Part shown: positions 1 to 7,426 of the stretch, piece by piece
How the letters are laid out: the number at the start of each line of letters is the position of its first letter
Position numbering within the stretch: position 1 is the first letter of the stretch
NCBI GenBank assembly: GCA_024278645.1
Contig: JAJRST010000046.1
Location: forward strand, 1-13,563
Direction of reading: 5' to 3'
DNA: 13,563 bases
Origin: a bacterium
Lineage (GTDB): Bacteria > Zhuqueibacterota > Zhuqueibacteria > Residuimicrobiales > Krinioviventaceae
The notes under the pieces: generated by a model
Told to the model about the DNA's origin: nothing
Databases searched by the model: none
Seen by the model: the letters and a program-made list of their open reading frames with translations, nothing else
Made by a program: the position numbers and the translations under genes

Positions 1-120
1 AAGGGGAAGGGAAAGCCGGAGCTTGGGAACAAGGGGAAAGGGGAAGGGGAAAAGGAAAGCCGAAGCTTGGCAACAAGGGGAAGAGGAAAGCTGGGGCTTG
101 GAAACAAGGGGAACGCGGCA
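1..120. repeat. Imperfect purine-rich tandem repeat with small hairpins
   Basis: Three successive units (1-30, 31-74, 75-105) and the start of a fourth (106-120) share the order AAGGGGAA, a purine stretch, AAGC, four bases, GCTTGG, then AAC. Each unit holds a small inverted repeat AAGC-N4-GCTT, at 13-24, 57-68 and 88-99, with loops CGGA, CGAA and TGGG. Unit 2 is longer because the AAGGGG block is repeated inside it. The array touches the left edge, so its full length is unknown. It lies beyond the probable acnA terminator and has no credible coding content. It resembles intergenic hairpin repeats scattered through some bacterial genomes, but I cannot name a family. Confidence 0.8.
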
Positions 121-166
121 TGTCGCCAAGCTGGACAGACTGTGTGAAAACGAGAAAAAGCGTCGT

Positions 167-229
167 CTTGGGCGGAGTCGAAAGGCGTTAACGCCCGTAA
201 AACCAGGCTTCGACTTTAGCTCAGCCTGG
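167..229. repeat. Two inverted copies of an AGTCGAA-type dispersed repeat
   Basis: Positions 167-185 read CTTGGGCGGAGTCGAAAGG. On the opposite strand, 229-203 carries a related sequence with CTGAGC followed by AGTCGAAG. The shared AGTCGAA (176-182) and its complement TTCGACT (209-215) form an inverted repeat around a perfect 12-bp palindrome, GGCGTTAACGCC (184-195). The second copy is itself a hairpin: CCAGGCT (203-209) pairs with AGCCTGG (223-229) over a 13-nt loop. From memory, sequences like CTGAGCNNAGTCGAAG occur as dispersed intergenic repeats in many environmental bacteria. That family assignment is recollection, while the symmetry is directly visible. Confidence 0.6.
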
Positions 230-333
230 CAGACGCGCAAGAGTTTTCCCTCGGCTTGTGGAGTTAGGCGACAAGGATGGGGAGGGAGAAAACCCGTCTG
301 CATGGCGCAACGTCCGGCGGAAGATGGAAAATT
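230..333. other. Remainder of the gene-free left spacer
   Basis: Together with the two repeat blocks to its left this makes a gene-free stretch of 369 bases. I see no convincing gene, tRNA or promoter in it. An open frame on the plus strand (23-424) runs through the repeats, has no recognisable domain, and overlaps the 3' end of acnA in antisense, so I treat it as non-coding. Confidence 0.6.
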
Positions 334-358
334 GACGGGGACGTACGTCGTCCCCGTC
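330..358 (-). terminator. Probable rho-independent terminator of acnA
   Basis: GACGGGGACG (334-343) and CGTCCCCGTC (349-358) form a perfect 10-bp GC-rich stem with a 5-nt loop (TACGT). Read on the minus strand, the hairpin starts 11 nt after the acnA stop codon and is followed by AATTTTCC, a short U-tract. The U-tract is modest but the stem is strong and well placed. It probably ends the leftward transcript carrying acnA and perhaps lutABC. Confidence 0.75.
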
Positions 359-369
359 GGCGCATGGTT

Positions 370-3066
370 CTATGATTTGAGCATGTTGCGCAGCACGGTG
401 TGCAAAATGCCGCCGTTGCGGTAGTAGTCGATTTCCACCGGCGTGTCCAGGCGCAGGATGACGTTGAACGTCTTTGCGTCGCCGTCGTCGCTTTTGGCGG
501 TCACAGAAACTTCTTGCAAGGGGCGGATGTCGTTGTCGACGTCGATGCTGAACAACTCGCGGCCGGAGAGACCGAGAGATTCCGCGCTGTCGCCGTCCTT
601 GAATTGCAGCGGCAACACGCCCATGCCCACAAGATTGCTGCGGTGAATGCGCTCAAAGCTTTCGGCAATGACGGCGCGAACGCCGAGCAGCAGCGTGCCT
701 TTTGCGGCCCAATCGCGGGAGCTGCCGGTGCCGTATTCCTTGCCGGCCAGCACGATGAGCGGCGCGTTTTCTTTTTTGTAGCGTTCCGCGGCGTCGTAAA
801 TCCACATTTGCTCGCCGTCGGGCAGGTGCAGGGTGACGCCGCCTTCGGTTCCGGGAGCGAGTAAATTCTTCAAACGAATGTTGCCGAACGTGCCGCGAAC
901 CATGACGCGATCGTTGCCGCGTCTGGAGCCGAACGAGTTGAAATCTTTTGGCTCTACGCCGTGCTCCATGAGGTGTTTCGCCGCCGGCGAATCCTTGGGG
1001 ATGGCGCCCGCGGGCGAGATGTGATCCGTGGTCACCGAATCGCCGAGCAGCGCCAAAACGCGAGCGTCGTCGATCGCCTGAATCGGGGCGACATCCGGCG
1101 TCAAGTCCACAAAGAACGGCGGCTCCTGGATGTAGGTCGAATCCTCCCGCCACTCGTACAGCGAGCCCGATGACGTGGAGATATTCTTCCATAGAGGCGA
1201 AAAGGCGTTCACGTCCTTGTAGGCGTCGATGAATTTTTGCGGATCATTGGCTTTATCCAAAACGGCGGTAAAATCTTCCGGCGTCGGCCAGATGTCTTTC
1301 AGGAAGACGTCGGCGCCGTTTTTGTCCGCGCCGAGGGGTTCGTTGGCCAGGTCGATGTCCACGCGCCCGGCGATAGCGTAGGCCACAACCAGCGGGGGAG
1401 AGGCGAGATAATTCGCCTTGGTGAGCGGGTTGACGCGTCCCTCGAAATTGCGGTTGCCGCTGAGCACCGCGGCGGCGATGAGATCGTTTTCTTCAATAGC
1501 TTTTGCCGCCTCCTCGGGCAGCGGGCCGCTGTTGCCGATGCAACTGGCGCAGCCATAGCCGATGGTGTGGAAGCCGAGCTGCTCCAGCCAGGGCGTCAAA
1601 CCGGCGTCGTTCAGGTATTCCGTCACCACTCGCGAGCCGGGGGCCAAACTGGTTTTGACGTAGGCGGGGACGGACAGGCCGCGCTGCACCGCTTTTTTCG
1701 CCAGAATGCCGGCGCCCAGCATGACTGTGGGATTGCTAGTGTTGGTGCAGCTTGTGATCGAGGCAATGGCCACAAAACCGTGTTTGACGGTATTGACTTT
1801 TCCCTTCATTTCAATGGTCGCCCGGCGGTCAAGCTGGTCGTCCGTCAATTCAAAACCGCGCTGTTTCGTCGGCGCTTTCAGCGACGCGTAAAACGATCTT
1901 TTCAACTGCGGCAGGGGGATGCGATCCTGCGGTCGCTTCGGGCCGGCCAGGGAGGGCTCTACGGTACTCATATCCAGTTCGACGACGTCGGAAAATTCCG
2001 GGGTGGGCGTGTCGGCCGCATGGAACAGGCCCTGTTCCTTCATGTAGCGCTCCACCAGTTCCACGTGTTCCGCGGAGCGGCCGGTGCGGCGCAGGTAGTT
2101 CAAACTCTCTTCATCCATGGGAAAAAAGCCCATGGTGGCGCCGTATTCCGGGCCCATGTTGGCCACGGTGGCGCGGTCCGGCAGACTCATTTTTGCCACG
2201 CCGTCGCCGAAAAACTCGACGAACTTGCCGACGACGCCCTTTTCGCGCAGTTTTTGTACCACGGTGAGCGCCAGATCCGTCGCCGTGGCCCCGGGGGGCA
2301 GTTCGCCGTGCAGGTGAAAGCCGACGACCGGCGGCGCCAGCATGAACAGCGGCTGCCCAAGCATAATGGCCTCCGCTTCAATGCCGCCGACGCCCCAGCC
2401 GACAATGCCGAGACCGTTGATCATCACCGTGTGCGAATCGGTGCCCACCAGGCTGTCCGGGTAGACGACGTCGCCCTCTTCAAATACACCGCGAGCCAGA
2501 TATTCCAGATTGACCTGGTGGATGATGCCGACGCCCGGGGGAATGACGCCCAGTTGCCGGAACGCCTGCTGGCCCCATTTTAAAAACTCGTAACGCTCGC
2601 GGTTGCGCACGAACTCGATTTCCATGTTCACTTGCAGGGCGTCCGACGAACCGTATTTATCCGTCTGCACGGAATGGTCGATGACCAGATCGCAGGGAAT
2701 GAGCGGCTCGATCTTTGTCGGGTCGCCGCCGAGGCGCGCCATGGCCGAGCGCATGGCCGCCAGGTCGACCACGGCCGGGACGCCGGTAAAATCCTGCAGC
2801 AGCACCCGCGCCGGTTTGAAAGGCACTTCCGCCGGCGATTGCTTTTTCGGGTCCCAGTTGGCGAGATGCTGCACGGCCTCCTCGGTGACGTCATAGTTGT
2901 TGCAGTTTCTCACCACGGATTCCAGCAAAACCTTGATGCTGAATGGCAGGCGCGATATGGCGCCGACGCCGTTTTTTTCCAATGTTTCAAGTTTGTATAA
3001 ATAAGCAGCGCCCTTTCCGGTGCTGAATGTGGTTTTTACCCCAAACAGGTCCTGATAGTTTGGCAT
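370..3066 (-). CDS. acnA: Aconitate hydratase (AcnA/IRP1-type)
   Basis: This is the cytoplasmic TCA-cycle enzyme that interconverts citrate and isocitrate through cis-aconitate. The 898 residues match the usual AcnA length of about 890-900. The three [4Fe-4S] ligands are visible as C440 (in SITSCTNTSNP), C506 and C509 (in GYGCASCIGNSGP). GTDSHT (208-213) and ARGVFEEGD (191-199) are family motifs of the catalytic domains. The C-terminal swivel domain carries VTTDHISPAGAI and GTGSSRDWAAKG. The ATG at 3066 is preceded by a good ribosome-binding site, AGGAGA (minus strand, 3076-3071). It lies 66 nt downstream of lutC with no terminator between them, so it may share the lut transcript. The alternative, a 2-methylcitrate-specific AcnD, is less likely because there is no prp gene nearby. 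Confidence 0.97.
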   Translation of the reverse strand: MPNYQDLFGVKTTFSTGKGAAYLYKLETLEKNGVGAISRLPFSIKVLLESVVRNCNNYDVTEEAVQHLANWDPKKQSPAEVPFKPARVLLQDFTGVPAVVDLAAMRSAMARLGGDPTKIEPLIPCDLVIDHSVQTDKYGSSDALQVNMEIEFVRNRERYEFLKWGQQAFRQLGVIPPGVGIIHQVNLEYLARGVFEEGDVVYPDSLVGTDSHTVMINGLGIVGWGVGGIEAEAIMLGQPLFMLAPPVVGFHLHGELPPGATATDLALTVVQKLREKGVVGKFVEFFGDGVAKMSLPDRATVANMGPEYGATMGFFPMDEESLNYLRRTGRSAEHVELVERYMKEQGLFHAADTPTPEFSDVVELDMSTVEPSLAGPKRPQDRIPLPQLKRSFYASLKAPTKQRGFELTDDQLDRRATIEMKGKVNTVKHGFVAIASITSCTNTSNPTVMLGAGILAKKAVQRGLSVPAYVKTSLAPGSRVVTEYLNDAGLTPWLEQLGFHTIGYGCASCIGNSGPLPEEAAKAIEENDLIAAAVLSGNRNFEGRVNPLTKANYLASPPLVVAYAIAGRVDIDLANEPLGADKNGADVFLKDIWPTPEDFTAVLDKANDPQKFIDAYKDVNAFSPLWKNISTSSGSLYEWREDSTYIQEPPFFVDLTPDVAPIQAIDDARVLALLGDSVTTDHISPAGAIPKDSPAAKHLMEHGVEPKDFNSFGSRRGNDRVMVRGTFGNIRLKNLLAPGTEGGVTLHLPDGEQMWIYDAAERYKKENAPLIVLAGKEYGTGSSRDWAAKGTLLLGVRAVIAESFERIHRSNLVGMGVLPLQFKDGDSAESLGLSGRELFSIDVDNDIRPLQEVSVTAKSDDGDAKTFNVILRLDTPVEIDYYRNGGILHTVLRNMLKS

Positions 3067-3132
3067 ATTTTCTCCTTTTATTGAAATTGTAAAATCTGGA
3101 AAGCCGGATGAAAACGTCTGATCAAAATAATT

Positions 3133-3795
3133 TTATCTCTCATCCATCATGACGACGATCAGCCGTCTCGGCCCATGCGCGCCGAGGATGAGGATTTTTT
3201 CAATGTCCGCGGTGCGGCTGGGCCCGGTCACCAGCACCATGTTTTTCGCCGTCTCCGTGTCTAATTTATCGAACAACTCGAATTGATTGGCAATGAGCTG
3301 ATCCTTGTAGACGAGGGCGATGATGACGTCCGGCAAAAAGTGCGGAAAGGTGCTGTCCAGCCCCTTGAACGGTACGACAAGCGTGGCCGTCTCCGCAATG
3401 GCATAGGCGACGTCGACGATGCCGATGGCCGCCCTGGCCATGTCCGCTTTCCTGTCGCCGGCGTCGCTGCCGATGTAGGTGAAATCCTTTTTCAACTGTC
3501 CGGCGATGCGCCGCGGCGCGGCTCCGTTTGTGCTGGTAAATGTTGCAGGCTTTGTCTCGTCGAATATTTTTCGCACGGCGGCGGCCGCTTGCTTTTCCGA
3601 GGCGACGGCTTGAAACTCGCCGGAGACGATATCGAGCTCATTTTTAAACTGTTCGGCCAGACCGTCGATGTTTTTAGGCGTTATGTCGGCCAGGCTGGCG
3701 ACGATTTTATCATCCACCGCCGGGTCGTCCGGCAGGCGGCTTTTGTTTTTTAACGATGATTTGATTGTATTTAAAATAGCGTCGCGTGAATTCAT
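3133..3795 (-). CDS. lutC: Lactate utilization protein LutC (LUD domain)
   Basis: LutC is the third subunit of the LutABC system, which oxidises L-lactate to pyruvate in the cytoplasm. It is a 220-residue LUD-domain (DUF162) protein, close to the family's usual 210-240. Typical LUD signatures are GIVDVAYAIAETATLVVPF (125-143) and, near the C-terminus, VTGPSRTADIEKILILGAHG (189-208). It has no cysteine cluster, as expected for LutC. Its ATG overlaps the lutB stop by 4 nt (ATGA), so translation is probably coupled. The order lutA-lutB-lutC is the canonical one. The substrate is assigned from this gene set; the sequence does not show directly which 2-hydroxyacid is oxidised. Confidence 0.93.
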   Translation of the reverse strand: MNSRDAILNTIKSSLKNKSRLPDDPAVDDKIVASLADITPKNIDGLAEQFKNELDIVSGEFQAVASEKQAAAAVRKIFDETKPATFTSTNGAAPRRIAGQLKKDFTYIGSDAGDRKADMARAAIGIVDVAYAIAETATLVVPFKGLDSTFPHFLPDVIIALVYKDQLIANQFELFDKLDTETAKNMVLVTGPSRTADIEKILILGAHGPRRLIVVMMDER

Positions 3796-5189
3796 GATTT
3801 TTTACCCTTCTGCATCTCGTAAAAACGTTTTCGAAACCCTTTCGAGTCGAACGTTCCAAGCGCCCGCTCTTTTGTATAGCCGGGCGCCGGAAAAGGCTTG
3901 GGATGCAGCTTTTGCAGCTTTCCCGGGAACCAGGTGGCAAAGCGGTAAAGCCGGGGATGTTTCGCCAGAAAAGCCCACATCTTGATGCCGATTTTTTCCA
4001 CTTTCATGGTGTGGCCGCTTTCAACGATCTCGTTGCGCAGTTTGAGCAAATGGTGCGGGATGTTGATCCGCACCGGGCAGGCGTGATAGCAGGCGCCGCA
4101 CAAGCTGGAAACGTAGGGGGCGTAGCGTCCTTCCATGTCGCCGAGAAACTGCGGGATGAGGGTGATGCCGATGGGCCCCATGTACACCCATCCGTAGGCG
4201 TGGCCGCCGACCTGCTGGTAGATCGGGCAGGCGTTCAAACAGGCGCCGCAGCGGATGCAGAACAGCGTTTCGCGCAGTTGCGGATCGGCGAGAATTTTTG
4301 AACGGCCGTTGTCCAGCAGCACCACGTGCACTTGCTCCGGTCCTTCGCCGGTCAGTTGGCGCAACGGGCTGCTAATGATGTTGACGTAGACCGTCTGTTT
4401 TTGCCCCGTAGCGCTCACCGGCAGCAGTTTTAAAGACACTGGCAGCTCCCTAAAAGAGGGCAGCAGCTTTTCAATGCCCAGCACCGCCACATGGACTCTG
4501 GGCAGGCCGACGGTCAAGCGCGCATTGGCCTCATTTTCGACGATGACGACGCTGCCGGACTCGGCGATGGCAAAGTTGGCGCCGGAAATGCCCATGTCCG
4601 CGGCAAGGAACTTTTCGCGCAGCTTTTGGCGGGCGATGGTCAGCAGCTCCGTCGGTTCCTCGGTATAGTAGACGCCGAGCTTTTCATGAAAAACACGGCC
4701 GACATCCTTGCGCGTCAAGTGCAGCGCCGGCGCGGTGAGATGCGAGGGGATTTCGTCGAGCAGTTGCACAATGTACTCGCCCAAATCGGTCTCCAGCGTC
4801 TCGATGTCGTTTTCGATGAGGAATTTGTTCAGATGGATTTCTTCCGTGGTCAGGCTTTTGGATTTGACCACGGTCTTGACGTTGTTGGCCCTGGCGATCT
4901 TGCGAATGATCTGCTGCGCCTCTTGCGCGTCTTCGGCCCAGTGAACAACAACGCCGTTATCCTGGCAGCGCTGCTCGAACGTCTCCAGGTAGGTATCCAG
5001 GTTTTCCATCACCTGCCGTTTGACGGCATGCGCTTTGTGGCGAAGCTCCTCCCAATAAGGGATCTGCTGCACCTTGTCGGCGCGTTTTTTGATTGCGGTT
5101 TGCGTCGCCTTGTCCACGGCGTCGCGCAGGCGTTCGTCCTTGAGCGCCTCTTTTATATAGACTTTGGTTTTTAATGCGGAAAGTTCCAT
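3792..5189 (-). CDS. lutB: Lactate utilization iron-sulfur protein LutB
   Basis: LutB is the Fe-S electron-transfer subunit of LutABC. The 465 residues contain an N-terminal LUD-type domain, with MGISGANFAIAESGSVVIVE at 199-218. A ferredoxin-like region follows: C311-x2-C314-x2-C317-x3-C321-P, then C364-x2-C367-x3-C371-P. The second cluster shows only three cysteines in SSLCGACYHACP, which from memory is normal for LutB. The C-terminal tail (about 430-465) is the usual LutB extension. The start codon directly abuts the lutA stop (TAAATG), and a GAGGA ribosome-binding site sits inside the end of lutA. The 3' end overlaps lutC by 4 nt. Electrons may pass to the quinone pool or another acceptor; no partner gene is present here. 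Confidence 0.95.
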   Translation of the reverse strand: MELSALKTKVYIKEALKDERLRDAVDKATQTAIKKRADKVQQIPYWEELRHKAHAVKRQVMENLDTYLETFEQRCQDNGVVVHWAEDAQEAQQIIRKIARANNVKTVVKSKSLTTEEIHLNKFLIENDIETLETDLGEYIVQLLDEIPSHLTAPALHLTRKDVGRVFHEKLGVYYTEEPTELLTIARQKLREKFLAADMGISGANFAIAESGSVVIVENEANARLTVGLPRVHVAVLGIEKLLPSFRELPVSLKLLPVSATGQKQTVYVNIISSPLRQLTGEGPEQVHVVLLDNGRSKILADPQLRETLFCIRCGACLNACPIYQQVGGHAYGWVYMGPIGITLIPQFLGDMEGRYAPYVSSLCGACYHACPVRINIPHHLLKLRNEIVESGHTMKVEKIGIKMWAFLAKHPRLYRFATWFPGKLQKLHPKPFPAPGYTKERALGTFDSKGFRKRFYEMQKGKKS

Positions 5190-5915
5190 TTACATCCTCA
5201 GGCTTTTTGCTAACAGTTCGGCAATATGCATTGTTTTGGCGCGCATATTGTGTTTTCGAAGATAGCCCTCAATGTTCATCAGGCAACTGGAATCCGCGCC
5301 GATGCAGAATTCGGCGCCGCTGTTCTCAATGTATTGGCACTTGCGGGCGGCCATGGAGGTGGATAAATCGGCGAACTTGTAGGAAAAGGTGCCGCCGAAT
5401 CCGCAGCAAATATCGGGTTGCTCCATTTCCACAAAATCAATGTCCTTTATGTTCCTGATCAGCCGCCGCGGCTGCTCGTTGACGCCGAGCTCGCGGTTGA
5501 GGTGACAGGAATCGTGATAGGTGACCCGGTGCGGGAAGGAGCCGCCAAGGTCCTCCACTTTGGCGACATCCACAAGAAATTCGGTGAACTCGAAAATTTT
5601 GCCCGCCAGCTCGTCGAGCGCAGGCTTTAGCTTGTCGCGGATGTCCAGGTCGTAATAGAATTTGCGCACCATGGTGACGCACGACCCGGACGGTGCGACG
5701 ACGTACTCTTTGTCATGAAACATGTCGATAAAACGTTCGGCGAGGGGGATGATCTCTTTCCGGTAGCCGGAGTTGAACGCCGGCTGTCCGCAGCAGGTTT
5801 GGTTTTCCACATATTCGCTCTCGATGCCGACATGCTGTAAAACATTGACCATGGCAATGGCGGATTCCGGGTAAAGGTGTTCGGAGAGGCAGGGGATAAA
5901 AAGCGCGACTTTCAT
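5190..5915 (-). CDS. lutA: Lactate utilization protein LutA (CCG-domain)
   Basis: LutA is a CCG-domain (heterodisulfide-reductase-like cysteine-rich) subunit of LutABC, related to the C-terminal part of glycolate oxidase subunit GlcF. Both CCG motifs are present, C41-C42-G in NQTCCGQPAFNSG and C170-C171-G in PDICCGFGGTFS. Additional conserved cysteines lie at C79, C137 (YHDSCHLNRE), C204 and C211. The 241 residues match the family (about 240). It is the first gene of the lut cluster after the icd terminator. The bases before its ATG show no clear Shine-Dalgarno sequence, unlike lutB and acnA. The start is nevertheless supported by the conserved N-terminus MKVALFIPCLSEHLYP. Confidence 0.94.
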   Translation of the reverse strand: MKVALFIPCLSEHLYPESAIAMVNVLQHVGIESEYVENQTCCGQPAFNSGYRKEIIPLAERFIDMFHDKEYVVAPSGSCVTMVRKFYYDLDIRDKLKPALDELAGKIFEFTEFLVDVAKVEDLGGSFPHRVTYHDSCHLNRELGVNEQPRRLIRNIKDIDFVEMEQPDICCGFGGTFSYKFADLSTSMAARKCQYIENSGAEFCIGADSSCLMNIEGYLRKHNMRAKTMHIAELLAKSLRM

Positions 5916-6009
5916 AGTTGGTTGCTTTCTAATCTGTTCAAGACGCCAGTTGTGCTGAATTATCGAAAATAAAATAAAAGTAATTTGTTAAAAAGCAAAC
6001 AATAAACTC
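5916..6009 (-). promoter_or_regulatory. AT-rich leader, likely promoter region of lutABC
   Basis: This spacer between the icd terminator and lutA is strikingly AT-rich (5960-6008), as expected for a promoter. On the minus strand TTGTTT (6002-5997) is followed 17 nt later by TTTTAT (5979-5974), a poor -10 match. Alternatively TTG with TACTTTTA roughly 17 nt downstream resembles the Bacteroidota-type TTG / TAnnTTTG layout. I cannot choose between these. No clear operator palindrome was seen for a LutR-type regulator. Confidence 0.3.
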
Positions 6010-6039
6010 AAAAAAGCGCCGGCGGGCCGGCGCTTTTTT
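6010..6039 (-). terminator. Rho-independent terminator of icd, symmetric
   Basis: AGCGCCGG (6015-6022) pairs with CCGGCGCT (6027-6034) over a 4-nt loop. The stem is flanked by six A (6010-6015) and six T (6034-6039). It begins only 2 nt after the icd stop codon on the minus strand. Because the flanks are A-run and T-run it could terminate in either direction, although only leftward transcription is expected here. Confidence 0.93.
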
Positions 6040-6041
6040 GA

Positions 6042-7238
6042 TTACGATGCATACGATTTGTATTTTTCATCCAGGTCCGGCGACTGCATGGTGTCGAGAA
6101 TATAATCGCAGAGCTCGCGGCCGGTGACGCCGGTGTCGCGGCCGGTGATGACCACTTTTTTCTCGAACTGCGAACATATTTCCAAAGCCTTGTTTAGCTT
6201 TTCGCCCTTTTCCACAAAGCCAAGATGGTTGAGCATCATGCCGGCGGCGCGGATCAGGCTGGAGGGGTCGGCGTATTGACCGCGTCCTTCGTCGATCATG
6301 CGCGGCGCGGAGCCGTGAATGGCTTCGAACATGGCGTAGCGCTTGCCGATATTGGCGCTGCCGGCCGTGCCGACGCCGCCCTGCATCTCCGCCGCCTCAT
6401 CGGTTAAAATATCGCCGTAAAGGTTCGGCAAAATCATGACGCGGAACTGGGTGCGGCGTTTGGGGTCGATCAGTTTGGCGGTCATGATGTCGATGTACCA
6501 GCCTTCCCATTTGATGCCCGGGTAGTCTTTGGCGACCTCTTCGGCCACCTCGAGGAAAAGGCCGTCCGTGGTTTTGACCACATTCGCCTTGGTGACGATG
6601 GTGACATTATCGATGCCGTTCTTTTTCGCGTAATCAAAGCCCATGCGGATGATGCGTTCGGCGCCGGGGCGGGTGATGACCTTGAAATCAAACGCCACAT
6701 CGTCGCCGGCCATGAATCCTCTGCTGCCCAGCATGTACGCGCCTTCGGTGTTTTCACGAAAGAACGTCCAGTCGATGCCTTCCTGCGGAATTTTGACGGG
6801 GCGGACGTTGGCGAACAGGTCCAGCTCGCGGCGCATGGCCACATTGGCGCTTTCGATGTTCGGGTAGGGGCCGCCCTTCTCAGGCGTCGTCGTCGGCGCC
6901 TTTAAAATCACGTGGCAGGCCTTCAACTCTTCGAGGACGTCGTCGGGGATGGCCTTCATGTGCTTGACGCGGTTTTCAATGGTCAAACCTTCGATGGTGC
7001 GAAACTTTACCTTGCCGCTGGCGATTTCGTCCTTGAGGATGATCTGCAGGACGCGTTCCGTCTCCTGCGAAATGATCGGGCCGATGCCGTCGCCCCAGCA
7101 AAAGCCGATGATGATTGGTTTGAGAGCACTGTAATCCATCCAGTCCTCTGCGGCTTTCATTTTTTGCACTCGATCAAGCTGCGATCCAACCAGATCGGCG
7201 AAATGTTGCCTGGCTTGTTCGATAATTTGTTCACTCAT
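6042..7238 (-). CDS. icd: Isocitrate dehydrogenase (isocitrate/isopropylmalate family)
   Basis: This is the cytoplasmic TCA-cycle enzyme that oxidatively decarboxylates isocitrate to 2-oxoglutarate. The 398 residues carry the isocitrate-site pattern S130-x-N132...R136...R146-P-V, then R161-ENTEG, Y168, K217 and the metal-binding D276/D280 in NLYGDILTDEAAE. Ser130 and Asn132 favour isocitrate over 3-isopropylmalate. The cofactor region HGSAPRM (308-314) has Arg-Met where classical NADP enzymes have Lys-Tyr and NAD enzymes usually Asp-Ile, so I leave cofactor preference open. About 35 residues precede the core. A GAGGT ribosome-binding site (minus strand, 7249-7245) lies 6 nt before the ATG. 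It is a monocistronic unit with a terminator touching its stop. Confidence 0.92.
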   Translation of the reverse strand: MSEQIIEQARQHFADLVGSQLDRVQKMKAAEDWMDYSALKPIIIGFCWGDGIGPIISQETERVLQIILKDEIASGKVKFRTIEGLTIENRVKHMKAIPDDVLEELKACHVILKAPTTTPEKGGPYPNIESANVAMRRELDLFANVRPVKIPQEGIDWTFFRENTEGAYMLGSRGFMAGDDVAFDFKVITRPGAERIIRMGFDYAKKNGIDNVTIVTKANVVKTTDGLFLEVAEEVAKDYPGIKWEGWYIDIMTAKLIDPKRRTQFRVMILPNLYGDILTDEAAEMQGGVGTAGSANIGKRYAMFEAIHGSAPRMIDEGRGQYADPSSLIRAAGMMLNHLGFVEKGEKLNKALEICSQFEKKVVITGRDTGVTGRELCDYILDTMQSPDLDEKYKSYAS

Positions 7239-7426
7239 GAAAGTACCTCGGTCAGTTTGTTATAAAATTTAGGTTAGTTTCTTTTAGACATCTCTTTTAG
7301 AAAAGAATATATAAAAAAAGAATGACAATTATGAAATGAAAAGTGTAAAAAACAGGGAATTATCAAATTTTATTGATTTTCACGTCGTAAATTTCTAATT
7401 TGTCCTGAACAAACAAGGGAACGAGT
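7239..7426. promoter_or_regulatory. AT-rich divergent promoter region (icd / SPOR lipoprotein)
   Basis: This 188-nt spacer separates divergently transcribed genes and is much more AT-rich than the flanking genes, especially 7258-7400. For the rightward gene, TTGATT (7373-7378) lies 17 nt before TAATTT (7396-7401), an acceptable sigma-70-like pair 25 nt upstream of the ATG. The same bases also nearly fit a Bacteroidota-type TTG / TAnnTTTG arrangement. I could not pick a convincing leftward icd promoter. The proposed elements are by eye only. Confidence 0.4.

Noticed and set aside
1..105. Possible CRISPR array
   Set aside because: The units are imperfect, of unequal length and contiguous, with no unique spacers of constant size and no cas genes nearby.
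23..424. Plus-strand open frame of 133 codons at the left edge
   Set aside because: It runs through low-complexity repeats and the terminator hairpin, overlaps acnA in antisense, and shows no domain or plausible ribosome-binding site.
1237..2583. Plus-strand open frame of 448 codons antisense to acnA
   Set aside because: The opposite strand carries an unmistakable aconitase. The antisense product has a shadow-like composition rich in Arg, His, Gly and Val with no recognisable motif. Long antisense frames are expected opposite GC-rich genes.
4491..5174. Plus-strand open frame of 227 codons antisense to lutB
   Set aside because: It is a shadow of lutB, whose cysteine clusters and LUD domain are clear. 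It has no domain of its own.
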